Below are positions 8,008 to 16,726 of a stretch of DNA of 64,000 bases, one piece after another; position 1 is the stretch's first letter; the number at the start of each line of letters is the position of its first letter. A program made the translations under genes and the position numbers. The DNA lies in the NCBI RefSeq assembly GCF_020172685.1, contig NZ_CP083986.1, forward strand, positions 2,588,487 through 2,652,486. Reading direction: 5' to 3'. The stretch comes from [Mycobacterium] nativiensis (GTDB lineage Bacteria; Actinomycetota; Actinomycetes; Mycobacteriales; Mycobacteriaceae). Under the pieces are notes generated by a model. It worked only from the letters and a program-made list of their open reading frames with translations, was not told where the DNA came from and made no database searches.

Positions 8008-9709
8008 CGGCGCCGCTCCTCCCGTTTTTGTCGGCGCCGACCGGCCGCCGCTTGAACCAACGCAGAATGAACGCCCCATTTTGCCGTATGCCCGCCAGCA
8101 GCCCGGCAACGGCCGCGCCGAGCAGCACCCACTGCAGGATCGGCGCCCATCGGGTGGCCGGAGTCAGGTTGGTCTTGAGCCGTACGTGACTGTCCAGGTA
8201 AGCGGGTTCGAAGAACTCGGTGCGGGCCAGTTCGCGGCCGTCCGGGGCGATCACGGCGCTGATCCCGGTGGTTCCGGCGACGACGACGTAGCGGTCGTGC
8301 TCGACGGCGCGCACCTTGGCGAACGCCAGTTGCTGTTCGCTCATGGTGGCGTCGAACGTGGCGTTGTTGGACGGCACCGTCAGCAGCTGGGCGCCGGCCA
8401 GGACCGACTGGCGGGGGGCGCGGTCGAAGATGACTTCCCAGCAGGTGGCCACCCCGACCGGAACGCCGGCGACGTGCACCACCCCGTTGCCGTGGCCGGG
8501 CACGAAGTACCCCGCGCGATCGGCGTAGCTGGACAGGTGGCGGAAGAAATCGCGCCACGGCAGGTACTCACCGAACGGCTGCACGATCCGCTTGTCGTGA
8601 CTCTCCCCCGGGCCGGTGCGTGGATCCCACACCAGCACCGAGTTGGTCGCCACCGGATTGTCTCGGGTCCAGCCCGGCGCGGCGCGCACGGTACCGACCA
8701 GGATCGGGGCGTCGATCGCCTGGGCCGCCACGGTGATCTGCTGCGCGGCGTCGATATTGCGCAGCGGGTCGATGTCGGAGGCGTTCTCCGGCCAGATCAC
8801 GAACAGCGGTTGCGGGACCCGCCCGGCCGCCACGTCTTCGGCCAGTCGCAGAGTTTCGCGGACGTGATAGTCCAGCACCTGCCGGCGTTGGGCGTTGAAG
8901 TCCAGTCCGAGCCGCGGCACGTTGCCCTGCACCGCCGCGACGGTGATCGTCGGATCGTCTCCGGCGCCCGCCCCGGAGCGCCGGACACCGGGCCACACCA
9001 CGACCGCGGCCAGCAGGACCAGGCAGATACACAGGCCGGGCAGCAGTACCGCCGGCGGACGGCCGGTGACCTCCTGGGCCGATCCGTGCGGGTTCTCCCG
9101 CAGCCATCGCACTATCTCGAGCATCAGGGCGATACCGGCACATCCGGCCAGCGCGACCGCCAGCGACAACAACGGGATCCCGCCGAGGGCGACCAGCGGC
9201 AGCAGTGGACCCTCCGTTTGGCCGTATCCCAGTACACCCCAGGGGAATCCGCCGAACGGGAACACCGACTTCGCCCACTCCTGGGCCGCCCACAGCAGCG
9301 CGAACCACACCGGCCAGCCCGCCAGCCCGCGCACCATCACCGCCGTCGCGCCGAACACGGCCGGGAACAACGCACACATCAGCGTCAGCATCAGCCAGGG
9401 CAGCGGCCCCACCAGGCCACCGACCCACGGCAGCAGCGGCAGGTAGAACGCCAGCCCGCACAGCAGGCCATAGCCGAAACCGCCGAAGACGGTGGTGGTC
9501 GGGCGGATCAGCACCCAACTCAGCAACCCGATTGCCAGGATGGCCGCCCACCACCAGTTCAGCGGCGGGAAGCTGCCGCGCAGCAGCATGCCGGCGGCGA
9601 CCGACACGGCCAGCTGCGCCCAGCGATCCGCCGCCCCAACCCCCAGGCGTTCCAGCCAGTTCAGCCGCACCGGGGCCGGGATGACTGAGTGTCCCTCTGC
9701 CTCAGCCAT
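8000..9709 (-). CDS. lnt: apolipoprotein N-acyltransferase
   Basis: 569 residues. It adds the third acyl chain to the N-terminal cysteine of diacylglyceryl lipoproteins at the membrane. There are six or more N-terminal transmembrane helices (to ~240), then a nitrilase-like domain with the catalytic triad E308 (IWPENA), K373 ([14 protein letters not shown]) and C423 ([10 protein letters not shown]), and a last membrane helix near 530. It overlaps the upstream amidohydrolase gene and downstream ppm1 by 8 bases each, so the three are one operon. The M. tuberculosis ppm1 product contains the equivalent domain as its N-terminal half. Confidence 0.95.
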   Translation of the reverse strand: MAEAEGHSVIPAPVRLNWLERLGVGAADRWAQLAVSVAAGMLLRGSFPPLNWWWAAILAIGLLSWVLIRPTTTVFGGFGYGLLCGLAFYLPLLPWVGGLVGPLPWLMLTLMCALFPAVFGATAVMVRGLAGWPVWFALLWAAQEWAKSVFPFGGFPWGVLGYGQTEGPLLPLVALGGIPLLSLAVALAGCAGIALMLEIVRWLRENPHGSAQEVTGRPPAVLLPGLCICLVLLAAVVVWPGVRRSGAGAGDDPTITVAAVQGNVPRLGLDFNAQRRQVLDYHVRETLRLAEDVAAGRVPQPLFVIWPENASDIDPLRNIDAAQQITVAAQAIDAPILVGTVRAAPGWTRDNPVATNSVLVWDPRTGPGESHDKRIVQPFGEYLPWRDFFRHLSSYADRAGYFVPGHGNGVVHVAGVPVGVATCWEVIFDRAPRQSVLAGAQLLTVPSNNATFDATMSEQQLAFAKVRAVEHDRYVVVAGTTGISAVIAPDGRELARTEFFEPAYLDSHVRLKTNLTPATRWAPILQWVLLGAAVAGLLAGIRQNGAFILRWFKRRPVGADKNGRSGADE

Positions 9710-11306
9710 GCAGGATCACGCCCCGGTGCACTGTGCGCCGACACTGCGGTGCCACACCCGAATCCAGTACCGGCAAAGCGGGCACCCCTGAACGTGGATC
9801 GGTCGACCAGCGCTGAACCGTGTCGCGCGGGGCCGCGACGGCCAACTCGCCCACCTCCCACACGGCGTAGGACGCGGGTGCTCCCGGCACCAGGGTTCCG
9901 ATCACACCGTCGTGGATGCCGCCGGCCCGCCAGCCGCCGCGCGTGGCCGCCGCGAACGCCGCGCGCATCGACACCGCGCTGCCGGGGGTTCGATGCTGGG
10001 CGGCTGCGCGTACGCCGGCCCACGGATCGAGCGCGGTCACCGGGCTGTCGGAACCGAACGCGAGTGGCACGCCTTGGGATGCTAACAGCGCGAACGGGTT
10101 CAACCCCGCGGCGCGTGTAGCACCCAACCGTTGGGCGTACATGCCGTTCTCGCCGCCCCACAGCGCGTCGAAAACCGGTTGCATACTGGCGATCACACCC
10201 CAGGACCCGAGCTTGGCGGCCTGCTCGGCGTCGACCATCTCCAGGTGTTCCAGCCGGTGGCCGCAGCGGGCCACCGCCGCCACCCCGAAGTGCTCCACCA
10301 CCCGCTCCAGGGCGGCGACCACCGTCGACACCGCGGCATCGCCGATCACATGGAATCCGGCGGTCACCCCAGCCTCGGTGCACGCCCGCAGGTGCGCCTC
10401 GACCGCTGCGGCATCCAGGTGACACACGCCGTTGCAGGCTGGGGCATCGGTGTAGGGCTGGTGCAGCCACGCGGTGTGCGAGCCCAGGGCGCCGTCGACG
10501 AACAGGTCGCCGCCGAGGCCGCGAGCGCCGGTCTCGGCGAGCAACTCTCGGGCCCGGCCGGCGCTGTCGACCGGCTCGCCCCAGTAACCGATCACCTCGA
10601 CACCGTGGCTCAGGTCTTGAAGTTCCCGCCAGTCCTGCAAGCCGCCGATCTCCGGTCCGGCGCACTCGTGGACCGCAACGATGCCGGCCGCGGCTGCCGC
10701 GTCCAGGGCTGCGGTGCGAGCCGCAGCGCGCTGGCCGGCGGTGAGCAGATCACGGGCAGCCGCACGCACCAGGTGGTGGGCGTCGCCGGACAGCACCGAC
10801 ATGGCGGCGGAATCCGGCGTCAGGTCCGCCACCCGGCGGCGCAGCGCCGTGGACGCCAGTGCGGAGTGCACGTCGATCCGGGACAGGTAGGCCGGTCGAT
10901 CCCCCACCACCGCGTCGAGCGCTGCGGCGTCGGGTGCCGCGCCGTCTGGCCAGGATGAGTCGTCCCAGCCGTGGCCCCAGATCGGTTGGTCGGGATGGCT
11001 CGCGGCGTAGTCGGCGATCAATTGCAGGCAGTGCCGCTGTGAAGTGGCCGTCCGCAGGTCCAAGCCGGTGCGGCACAGCCCGGTTTCGGTGACGTGGACA
11101 TGGCTGTCCACGAAGCCCGGTGTCACGAATCCCCCGTCGAGGTCGATGACCTCGGCCTGCGGGAAACGTTCACGGCCGACGGCGTCGCTGCCCACCCAGG
11201 CGACCACCCCGTCGCGGACCGCCATCGCGGTGGCATCGGGATGGCTCGGGCTGTGGATACGTCCGCCCAGCAGCAGCGACGTAGAAGTCGCGGTCTCGAC
11301 AGTCAC
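9702..11306 (-). CDS. amidohydrolase family protein (YtcJ-like)
   Basis: 534 residues, a metal-dependent hydrolase of the amidohydrolase-3 group. Metal-site motifs are visible: GFVDSHVHV near residue 75, a histidine in FHVIGDAA and another in GHRLEHLEM, and an aspartate in [13 protein letters not shown]. The substrate is unknown; relatives act on N-substituted amides or cyclic imides. It is the first gene of the operon with lnt and ppm1 (8-bp overlap ATGGCTGA with lnt), and the position corresponds to Rv2052c. No signal peptide is present, so it is cytosolic, and a direct role in lipoprotein or mannolipid synthesis is not evident. Confidence 0.88.
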   Translation of the reverse strand: MTVETATSTSLLLGGRIHSPSHPDATAMAVRDGVVAWVGSDAVGRERFPQAEVIDLDGGFVTPGFVDSHVHVTETGLCRTGLDLRTATSQRHCLQLIADYAASHPDQPIWGHGWDDSSWPDGAAPDAAALDAVVGDRPAYLSRIDVHSALASTALRRRVADLTPDSAAMSVLSGDAHHLVRAAARDLLTAGQRAAARTAALDAAAAAGIVAVHECAGPEIGGLQDWRELQDLSHGVEVIGYWGEPVDSAGRARELLAETGARGLGGDLFVDGALGSHTAWLHQPYTDAPACNGVCHLDAAAVEAHLRACTEAGVTAGFHVIGDAAVSTVVAALERVVEHFGVAAVARCGHRLEHLEMVDAEQAAKLGSWGVIASMQPVFDALWGGENGMYAQRLGATRAAGLNPFALLASQGVPLAFGSDSPVTALDPWAGVRAAAQHRTPGSAVSMRAAFAAATRGGWRAGGIHDGVIGTLVPGAPASYAVWEVGELAVAAPRDTVQRWSTDPRSGVPALPVLDSGVAPQCRRTVHRGVILHG

Positions 11307-11340
11307 GACGTAAAAAGTACGGGTAGCCGGCCGCGCCGGG

Positions 11341-11868
11341 TCAGCCGACCGACAGGGCCGGCGGGTCGGCGTCGATGACGTCGACGACTTCGGCGTCGAT
11401 GTAGTCGTCCCGGGGCCCGGTGGTGCGGCGGTTGGTGTACCACTGCTTGCCGACGGCCGCGGCGGTGACCAGCGGTGTGTACCGCCCCAGTCCGATGGTC
11501 GCCAGCGACGCCAGAATCGGGCGGGCGGCGCTGCGGGTCGGGGGCGCCAGCAGCAACAGGCCCATCACCGTGGTGACGGGCCCGGGCACGGCGACCAGCA
11601 CGGTGCCCGCCGCGATGAGCCCGCTGTCGGCCAGCACAGACTGCCTCACGCCCGAACGCAGCCGGCCGAACTGACGCCTGACCTGGCCCGCCGACAACAT
11701 CAGGCCGGCGAAAAATACGCCCAGGAGCAGCAGCGTCGTCCAGCCGAAACCGATCGCCCAGATCAGCGCGGCCACCGCCGCAGTCTCCACCACGACGTAG
11801 ACCAGAAACATCCGCAGCACAACGCTCGCCATGCCAACCCAACGTCCGTGTCGGCGATCGGGTTCCAT
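11341..11868 (-). CDS. fxsA: FxsA family membrane protein
   Basis: 175 residues from ATG 11868; an alternative ATG at 11832 starts right before the first membrane helix and gives 163. There are two to three hydrophobic segments with FGWTTLLLLGVFFAGLML and a VPGPVTTVMGLLLLAPPTR motif typical of FxsA. The protein is an inner-membrane component; FxsA reduces phage F exclusion in E. coli, but its normal role is unknown. An acidic cytosolic tail (DDYIDAEVVDVIDAD) ends the protein. It is divergent from the hydrolase at 11898, as Rv2053c and Rv2054 are in M. tuberculosis. Confidence 0.85.
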   Translation of the reverse strand: MEPDRRHGRWVGMASVVLRMFLVYVVVETAAVAALIWAIGFGWTTLLLLGVFFAGLMLSAGQVRRQFGRLRSGVRQSVLADSGLIAAGTVLVAVPGPVTTVMGLLLLAPPTRSAARPILASLATIGLGRYTPLVTAAAVGKQWYTNRRTTGPRDDYIDAEVVDVIDADPPALSVG

Positions 11869-11885
11869 CGTCCAACAGTGGGTAA

Positions 11886-11891
11886 TACGTT
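11886..11891 (+). promoter_or_regulatory. -10 hexamer for leaderless dienelactone hydrolase transcript
   Basis: TACGTT (TANNNT) ends six bases before ATG 11898; TAATAC overlaps it at 11883-11888. There is no ribosome site between hexamer and start. Confidence 0.4.
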
Positions 11892-11897
11892 GATGCG

Positions 11898-12608
11898 ATG
11901 ACGACCATCGAACTTGCCGCGCCCGACGGCCCAATCGAGGCGCTGCTCGACATTCCGGACGGGACCGGGCCGTGGCCCGGTGTGGTGGTGATCCACGACG
12001 CGATCGGGTACGCCGCCGACATGGAAGCCATCTCCGGGCACATCGCCGATGCGGGCTATCTCGCGTTGTCGCCGAACCTGTACTCCCGCGGCGGGCGGGC
12101 CCGCTGCATCACCCGGGTGTTCCGCGAGCTGCTGACCCAGCGCGGCCGGGCCCTGGACGACATCATGGCTGCCCGCGATCACCTGCTGGGCATGCCGGAA
12201 TGCTCCGGCAAGGTCGGGATTGCCGGCTTCTGCATGGGCGGACAGTTCTCGTTGATCCTGTCGCCCAGGGGATTCGGGGCATCCGCCCCGTTCTACGGCA
12301 CCCCACTGCCCCGGCATCTGAGCGAGACCCTGGACGGCGCCTGCCCGATCGTGGCCAGCTTCGGCGGCCGCGACCCGATGGGCATCGGCGCCCCCAACCG
12401 GTTACGCCGGCTGGTCGAAAGCAAGCACATCCCGCACGACATCAAGACCTATCCGGGTGCCGGGCACAGCTTCGCCAACAAACTGCCGGGGCAACCGCTG
12501 ATCCGCGTCGCCGGGTTCGGTTACAACGCCGCGGCGACCGCCGACGCCTGGGCGCGGGTGTTCGCTTTCTTCGGCGAACACCTGCGCCCGAATGAACCAG
12601 CCGATTAG
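11898..12608 (+). CDS. dienelactone hydrolase family protein
   Basis: 236 residues, a small alpha/beta hydrolase of the dienelactone hydrolase family. The nucleophile is a cysteine (IAGFCMGGQF, about residue 112), with the acid in FGGRDPMG and the histidine in GAGHSFAN. Family members open lactone rings such as dienelactone in aromatic degradation, but the substrate here is unknown and no catabolic cluster surrounds it. It corresponds by position to Rv2054. The 3' end overlaps the convergent RIC gene by 4 bp. The start appears leaderless. Confidence 0.9.
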   Translation: MTTIELAAPDGPIEALLDIPDGTGPWPGVVVIHDAIGYAADMEAISGHIADAGYLALSPNLYSRGGRARCITRVFRELLTQRGRALDDIMAARDHLLGMPECSGKVGIAGFCMGGQFSLILSPRGFGASAPFYGTPLPRHLSETLDGACPIVASFGGRDPMGIGAPNRLRRLVESKHIPHDIKTYPGAGHSFANKLPGQPLIRVAGFGYNAAATADAWARVFAFFGEHLRPNEPAD

Positions 12609-13303
12609 GCGGAGGCCACCGTGGCCAGCACCCGTGGGAACAGCACGTTGTTCTCCTTGTGCACGTGCAGGTGGATGTCGGTCTCCAGGTCCGCCAGGCC
12701 GGCCAGCATCGCGGTATAGCTGGCGCAGGCATCCGCCGGGATGGTGTAGCCGTCGGTGAGCTCCCGCAGCTCGGCGAGCAGGTGACCGGCGTTGTCGTGC
12801 TCCTGCTGGTTCTCCGCCAGCTCGTTGCGGACCTCGTCGGACAGTGGACGGTCCGGTCGCCCGACGCTCAGGCTGATCTCGGGGAACAGCATGGTTTCCT
12901 CGATGCGCAGGTGCGGCTCCATGCCGCCGCGCAGCTGGTGGAAGACCTCGCGAACCCGCGCCAGCTCGCCGTGGTTGGGTCCGTGCACGCGCGCCACCTT
13001 GTCGACCAATTCGGCCAGCCGCGGGAACTCGTCCCACAGGAATCGGTGGTGGGTGCTGACGATATGGGCGATCAGCGCGGTGTCGTCGAAGTCGGCCCAC
13101 TCGGCCCGCTGCCCGGGTGCGGTCGAGCTGTTGAGCGCAGTCAGCAGCTCGTCGACATCAACGCCGTCGGAGGCACACGCGTCACTGAGCGAACGCTGAC
13201 CGTGGCAGCAGAAGTCGATGCCGAACCGACTCAGTATCCGGGTGGTCGAGGGGTCGGCGGTGACGATGTCGCCGAGGATCTGGTCTGAGGTGAAGGTCGC
13301 CAC
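12605..13303 (-). CDS. RIC-family iron-sulfur cluster repair di-iron protein (ScdA/YtfE type)
   Basis: 232 residues. It repairs iron-sulfur clusters damaged by nitric oxide or oxidants. The N-terminal DUF542/ScdA domain carries DFCCHGQRSL (C32, C33, H34). The hemerythrin-like domain from about residue 75 supplies di-iron ligands in H-H-R-F-L-W-D-E, HGPNHGE, EETMLFPEI, EHDNAGHLLAEL and HKENNVLFPR. The GTG 13303 start has AGGAG five bases upstream. A conspicuously AT-rich stretch with a perfect 10-bp palindrome lies 52 bp before the start, which suggests control by a dedicated regulator. No regulator gene is adjacent. Confidence 0.93.
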   Translation of the reverse strand: MATFTSDQILGDIVTADPSTTRILSRFGIDFCCHGQRSLSDACASDGVDVDELLTALNSSTAPGQRAEWADFDDTALIAHIVSTHHRFLWDEFPRLAELVDKVARVHGPNHGELARVREVFHQLRGGMEPHLRIEETMLFPEISLSVGRPDRPLSDEVRNELAENQQEHDNAGHLLAELRELTDGYTIPADACASYTAMLAGLADLETDIHLHVHKENNVLFPRVLATVASA

Positions 13304-13354
13304 GCAAACTCCTAGGTCGTCGGGTGAGTGAGATCCATCATCGCTAATTTCAAT

Positions 13355-13364
13355 GATTTAAATC
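13355..13364. promoter_or_regulatory. palindromic candidate operator upstream of the RIC gene
   Basis: GATTTAAATC is a perfect 10-bp palindrome inside an AT-rich tract (13345-13372) in otherwise GC-rich DNA, 52 bp before the RIC start. An Rrf2/NsrR- or CRP/FNR-like protein could bind it; the regulator is not identifiable from sequence. Confidence 0.35.
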
Positions 13365-13405
13365 CACTATATGTGACGGAAGTGTCGGGTTCATGCGTCG
13401 GCCCC

Positions 13406-13435
13406 AGCTTCGCCTCTCCCTCGTCGAGGCTCGCT
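13406..13435. terminator. possible hairpin terminator after the split-barrel gene
   Basis: AGC..GCCTC at 13406-13416 pairs with GAGGC..GCT at 13426-13435 around a 9-base loop, with a small internal bulge. It lies 11 bases beyond the stop codon of the gene ending at 13447 (minus strand). Confidence 0.4.
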
Positions 13436-13446
13436 GAACCGCCGGA

Positions 13447-13827
13447 TCAGGCGGCGGTCAGCGCCAACCCGACGTTGGTGCGCATGCCGCCCCGCAGCTT
13501 GCTGAACACGTTGAACACCCGGCCCACGATGGGGTATCGCTTGCCGATCGCGTCGTAGACAGCGCCGTTCTCCGCCTTATCCAGCACGGTCGCGACCGCC
13601 TCGATCGCCTCACCCTTGGGGTGGCCCCGCATGTCGCACACCGCCAACGTGACGCGCGGGGTGTTACGGATCCGCTTGACCTTCCAGGACGACTCCTGCG
13701 TGATCACCAACAGACGGTCCCCGTCGACGGCCGCCCACACCGGGGTGGGCTTCGGTCGGCCGTCCTTGGTGAACGTGGTCAGCAGCAGGTAGTCCGACTT
13801 GGCGATCTCAGCGAATGTTGGGGCCAC
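13447..13827 (-). CDS. PPOX-class split-barrel protein (likely F420- or FMN-dependent)
   Basis: 126 residues from GTG 13827. It is a small flavin/deazaflavin-binding split-barrel protein (LLLTTFTKDGRPKPTPVWAAVDGDRLLV, then W-K-V-K-R-I-R-N-T-P-R-V). The arrangement of strands and the conserved lysine-arginine segment match the pyridoxamine 5'-phosphate oxidase-like superfamily, whose mycobacterial members often use F420H2. The substrate is unknown. It stands alone, with the RIC gene downstream on the same strand. Confidence 0.85.
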   Translation of the reverse strand: MAPTFAEIAKSDYLLLTTFTKDGRPKPTPVWAAVDGDRLLVITQESSWKVKRIRNTPRVTLAVCDMRGHPKGEAIEAVATVLDKAENGAVYDAIGKRYPIVGRVFNVFSKLRGGMRTNVGLALTAA

Positions 13828-13895
13828 GAGCGCGAATCTACCCGCCCGCTGCCGCGTCGACGGGGCGTCGCCTCCAATGGATCCGGACGCCGGGG

Positions 13896-14213
13896 CTAGA
13901 GCGGCGGGTGGCTCGCGATCGGGTGCAGGTCGGCGAGCTTGGGCAGTGCGAGCTTCGCCGGCGCAGAGTCAACGTACGCGGCTACCGCATCCGCGCTGAT
14001 CAGCGCGTAGCGCACCAGCAGATCAACGGGGTTCAAGCCGAAGTGCTTGGCAACCCGAATCAAGTTGTCGGCGGTGATCAGCCGGCCTTCGTGGGCGGCT
14101 TTGTAGTAGGCAGACTTGCGGTAACCGAACGCTTCGTAAACTTCGGTCGCGGGCAGTGGTCTACCAACCAGGTACGGCAGCACCACCGACGGATCCTTAT
14201 CACGATCGTCCAT
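13896..14213 (-). CDS. orphan HTH protein resembling mycobacteriophage immunity repressors
   Basis: 105 residues from ATG 14213. The central part (LPATEVYEAFGYRKSAYYKA, then EGRLITADNLIRVAKHFGLNPVDLLVRYALIS) reads as a helix-turn-helix plus a second helical unit, a pattern I associate from memory with small phage immunity repressors of mycobacteria. The ATG is preferred over one at 14276 because a promoter fits between them. The gene and its upstream ~150 bp are visibly less GC-rich than the flanks, and no other phage gene is near. It could be a domesticated prophage remnant or a host regulator. I am moderately sure it is a real gene and unsure of function. Confidence 0.65.
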   Translation of the reverse strand: MDDRDKDPSVVLPYLVGRPLPATEVYEAFGYRKSAYYKAAHEGRLITADNLIRVAKHFGLNPVDLLVRYALISADAVAAYVDSAPAKLALPKLADLHPIASHPPL

Positions 14214-14243
14214 AGTTTGAGACCGTAGTCCATTGGGACGGGC

Positions 14244-14276
14244 AGAAGCTATAGTTTTCTGCCAGGTTTCTGTCAT
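14244..14276 (-). promoter_or_regulatory. promoter and possible operator of the repressor-like gene
   Basis: On the minus strand ATGACA (14271-14276, five of six to TTGACA) is separated by 17 bp from TATAGC (14248-14253). The -10 overlaps a near-palindrome AGAA-g-CTATAG-tt-TTCT (14244-14260), and two imperfect copies of GTTTCTGtCA/GTTTTCTGCCA lie in tandem at 14254-14275. This is suited to autoregulation by the gene product. Confidence 0.5.
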
Positions 14277-14371
14277 ATTGCTTAAAGCCTGTCGTGTTCC
14301 TGCTAGCCAGAAGGCAGCAGTCGCCTGATCCTCCGCCACGAAAACTACCCGGTCACGGGATTGTTCGGAAG

Positions 14372-15121
14372 TTAACGCGGCATTTGGCGCCAAATAAATC
14401 GTGGAACGAGCCGCATCACCATGAACATCGGCCGCAGCAGCCAGGGAACTGCAACCGTGTGTCGATCCCGAGCCAGCGCACGAGCGGTCGCTTTCGCCAC
14501 CTGGGCCGGCGTACTGGCCGGTGGAGCCGGTTTCATACCTGCGGTCATCCGCCCGATCACAAAACCCGGCCGCACGATCAGCAGTTGCACACCCGTGCCG
14601 TACAGCGCGTCGGCCAGGCCGTTGGCGAATCCGTCCAGCCCCGCTTTGGCCGAACCGTAGACGTAGTTGGCCCGGCGCACCCGCACCCCGGCGATCGAAG
14701 AGAACACCACCAGCCGACCACGCCCGGCCGCGCGCATCGCCGCGGCCAGGTGGGTGAGCAAACTGACCTGGGCGAGGTAGTCGGTATGGACCACGGCCAC
14801 CGCGTGCGCGGCATCGACCTCGGCGCGGGCCTGATCCCCGAGAATCCCGAAGGCCAGCACGGCGGTGCCGATCGGGCCGTGCTCGGCGATCAGCGCGGCA
14901 ACCAACCGACCGTGGCTTGCCACGTCGTCGGCGTCGAACTCTTTCGTGTGGACCGCGGCAGCGCCCGCATCCCGTACCGCGGCTACCTCGCCGTCGAGTC
15001 GGTCGGCAGATCGCGCCGCCAGCACCACCGTCGCCCCGGGCGCCAGCCGGCACGCCAGCTCCACGCCGATCTCACTGCGCCCCCCGAAAATCACCACCGG
15101 CCCGGTAACCGTGTCGTTCAC
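14372..15121 (-). CDS. short-chain dehydrogenase/reductase
   Basis: 249 residues from GTG 15121, matching my recollection of Rv2073c, which has the same divergent neighbour; an ATG at 15169 would run into that neighbour. It is a Rossmann-fold SDR: the nucleotide loop is modified (VIFGGRSEIGVELA), the catalytic Ser lies in VVFSSIAG and the Y-x3-K motif is YGSAK. The C-terminus is hydrophobic with aromatic and basic residues (MFMVMRLVPRFIWRQ), suggesting membrane association as in the DprE2-like group. The substrate is unknown. Confidence 0.88.
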   Translation of the reverse strand: MNDTVTGPVVIFGGRSEIGVELACRLAPGATVVLAARSADRLDGEVAAVRDAGAAAVHTKEFDADDVASHGRLVAALIAEHGPIGTAVLAFGILGDQARAEVDAAHAVAVVHTDYLAQVSLLTHLAAAMRAAGRGRLVVFSSIAGVRVRRANYVYGSAKAGLDGFANGLADALYGTGVQLLIVRPGFVIGRMTAGMKPAPPASTPAQVAKATARALARDRHTVAVPWLLRPMFMVMRLVPRFIWRQMPR

Positions 15122-15156
15122 GGCTGCGATTATTCCCTGCGCTAGCGTGAACAGTG

Positions 15157-15570
15157 ATGGCGAACGCAACCACCCGGCTCACCAGTGACGCGCTGGCGTT
15201 TCTCACCGAACGCCACCTGGCGATGCTGACCACACTGCGCGCCGACAACTCACCGCATGTGGTCGCGGTCGGCTTCACCTTCGATCCGAAAACTCACATC
15301 GCACGGGTGATCACCACCGGCGGCTCGCAGAAGGCCGTCAACGCCGAACGTGCCGGGGTGGCCGTGCTCAGCCAGGTCGACGGGGCGCGCTGGCTCTCCC
15401 TGGAGGGCAGCGCGAGCGTCAACGACGCCGTCGCCGCGGTTCGCGACGCCGAACTGCGCTACGCCCAGCGGTACCGGACGCCGCGGGTGAATCCGCAGCG
15501 CGTGGTGATCGAGGTACAGGTGGAACGGGTTCTGGGCTCGGCGGACCTGCTCGACCGCGGCGGCCGTTAA
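15157..15570 (+). CDS. F420H2-dependent biliverdin reductase (Rv2074-like)
   Basis: 137 residues from ATG 15157, a split-barrel deazaflavin enzyme. In M. tuberculosis Rv2074, of the same length and next to the same SDR, reduces biliverdin-IXa to bilirubin with F420H2. Visible features: [23 protein letters not shown], the [13 protein letters not shown] cofactor segment, and [20 protein letters not shown] near the end. A TAGCGT hexamer ends eight bases before the ATG, so the transcript may have almost no leader. The 3' end overlaps convergent pepE by 4 bp. Confidence 0.87.
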   Translation: MANATTRLTSDALAFLTERHLAMLTTLRADNSPHVVAVGFTFDPKTHIARVITTGGSQKAVNAERAGVAVLSQVDGARWLSLEGSASVNDAVAAVRDAELRYAQRYRTPRVNPQRVVIEVQVERVLGSADLLDRGGR

Positions 15571-16688
15571 ACCGGTACCACGATCAGGTCGTGCGGCCGA
15601 TTGTTCAATGACTCGGCGCCGTCGTCGGTGACGATCACGATGTCTTCGATGCGGGCACCCCACTCGCCGGAAAAGTAGATCCCCGGCTCGACCGAGAACG
15701 CCATCCCCGCGGTCAACGCGACGTCATTGCCCGCAACGATGTAGGGCTCCTCATGCACCGACAGTCCGATGCCGTGTCCGGTGCGGTGCACGAAGTAGTC
15801 CGCCAGGCCCGCTTCGGCCAGCACGTCGCGCGCCGCCGCGTCCACCTGCTGTGCCGTGACGCCGGGACGGATGCACTCGAAAGCCGCGCGTTGCGCCCGC
15901 TGCAGCACCGAATACTGTTGCACCACTTGCGCGGTCGGCTCCCCCAGGCTGTAGGTGCGGGTGCAGTCGGAGTTGTAGCCGGGTTCGACCGGGCCGCCGA
16001 TGTCGATGACGACGATGTCGCCGGCTTGGAGTTGGCGGTCCGAGCACTCGTGGTGCGGGTCGGCGCCGTGCGGCCCCGAACCGACGATGATGAAGGCGAC
16101 CTCCGAATGGCCTTCGGCGACGATCGCCGCGGCGATATCGGCGGCGACGTCGGCCTCGGTGCGGCCTGGAACCAGGAACTCCGGCACCCGGGCGTGCACC
16201 CGATCGATGGCCGCACCCGCCTTACGCAGCGCATCGATCTCGCTGGGGTCCTTGACCATTCGCAGCTCACGCAGCACCTCGGTGGCCAGCACCGGCGTCC
16301 TCTGCAGTACCCCGGCCAACGGCAGCAGGTGCAGGGCCGTCATCGAATCGGTCACCGCCACAGTCGCCGGCAGCCCGCCGAGCGCATCGCCCACCAGGCG
16401 GTACGGATCATCGCCGTCGACCCAGTCCCGTACGGCCACACCCAGGTCGGCCACGGCGGATTCGCGCAGGGCCGCCAGCTCCAGCCGCGGCACCACCATG
16501 GTGGGCCGCCCGGAGGCGGGCAGCACCAGCGCCGTGAGCCGCTCGAAGGTCTGGGCCCGCGACCCGATCAGATAGCGGAGGTCATAGCCCGGGGTGATCA
16601 CCAGGCCGGCCAGGCCGGCGTTCGCGGTGGCCGCGGCCGCGGCGGCCAGGCGGTGGGCGTAGACGCTGCTGTCGAACCGGGAAGTCAC
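15567..16688 (-). CDS. pepE: M24-family dipeptidase (Xaa-Pro peptidase-like)
   Basis: 373 residues, a pita-bread metallopeptidase that cleaves Xaa-Pro or other dipeptides. The N-terminal creatinase-like domain (to ~140) precedes the catalytic domain with metal ligands D (VVIDIGG), D (YNSDCTRTY), H (HRTGHGIG), E (FSVEPGIY) and E (ARIEDIV), all present. I choose GTG 16688: TAGCCT at 16696-16701 ends seven bases before it, and the residues then start T-S-R-F-D as in the M. tuberculosis protein. ATG 16694 would add two residues. It is divergent from the exonuclease gene. Confidence 0.92.
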   Translation of the reverse strand: MTSRFDSSVYAHRLAAAAAATANAGLAGLVITPGYDLRYLIGSRAQTFERLTALVLPASGRPTMVVPRLELAALRESAVADLGVAVRDWVDGDDPYRLVGDALGGLPATVAVTDSMTALHLLPLAGVLQRTPVLATEVLRELRMVKDPSEIDALRKAGAAIDRVHARVPEFLVPGRTEADVAADIAAAIVAEGHSEVAFIIVGSGPHGADPHHECSDRQLQAGDIVVIDIGGPVEPGYNSDCTRTYSLGEPTAQVVQQYSVLQRAQRAAFECIRPGVTAQQVDAAARDVLAEAGLADYFVHRTGHGIGLSVHEEPYIVAGNDVALTAGMAFSVEPGIYFSGEWGARIEDIVIVTDDGAESLNNRPHDLIVVPV

Positions 16689-16695
16689 GCACATC

Positions 16696-16701
16696 AGGCT
16701 A
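16696..16701 (-). promoter_or_regulatory. -10 hexamer deciding the pepE start
   Basis: TAGCCT on the minus strand, seven bases before GTG 16688 and one base before ATG 16694. The spacing favours a leaderless mRNA beginning at the GTG. Confidence 0.45.
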
Positions 16702-16726
16702 TCCGCCGGCAAATAGGGTGGCACCC

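Noticed and set aside
7964..9688. Very long open frame on the plus strand opposite lnt and ppm1
   Set aside because: Low-complexity Arg/Gln/His-rich translation with no domain, and the minus strand carries complete, motif-rich genes. High GC gives long open antisense frames.
13896..14213. Prophage or genomic island around the repressor-like gene
   Set aside because: No integrase, direct repeats, tRNA attachment site or other phage genes; only the single gene stands out.
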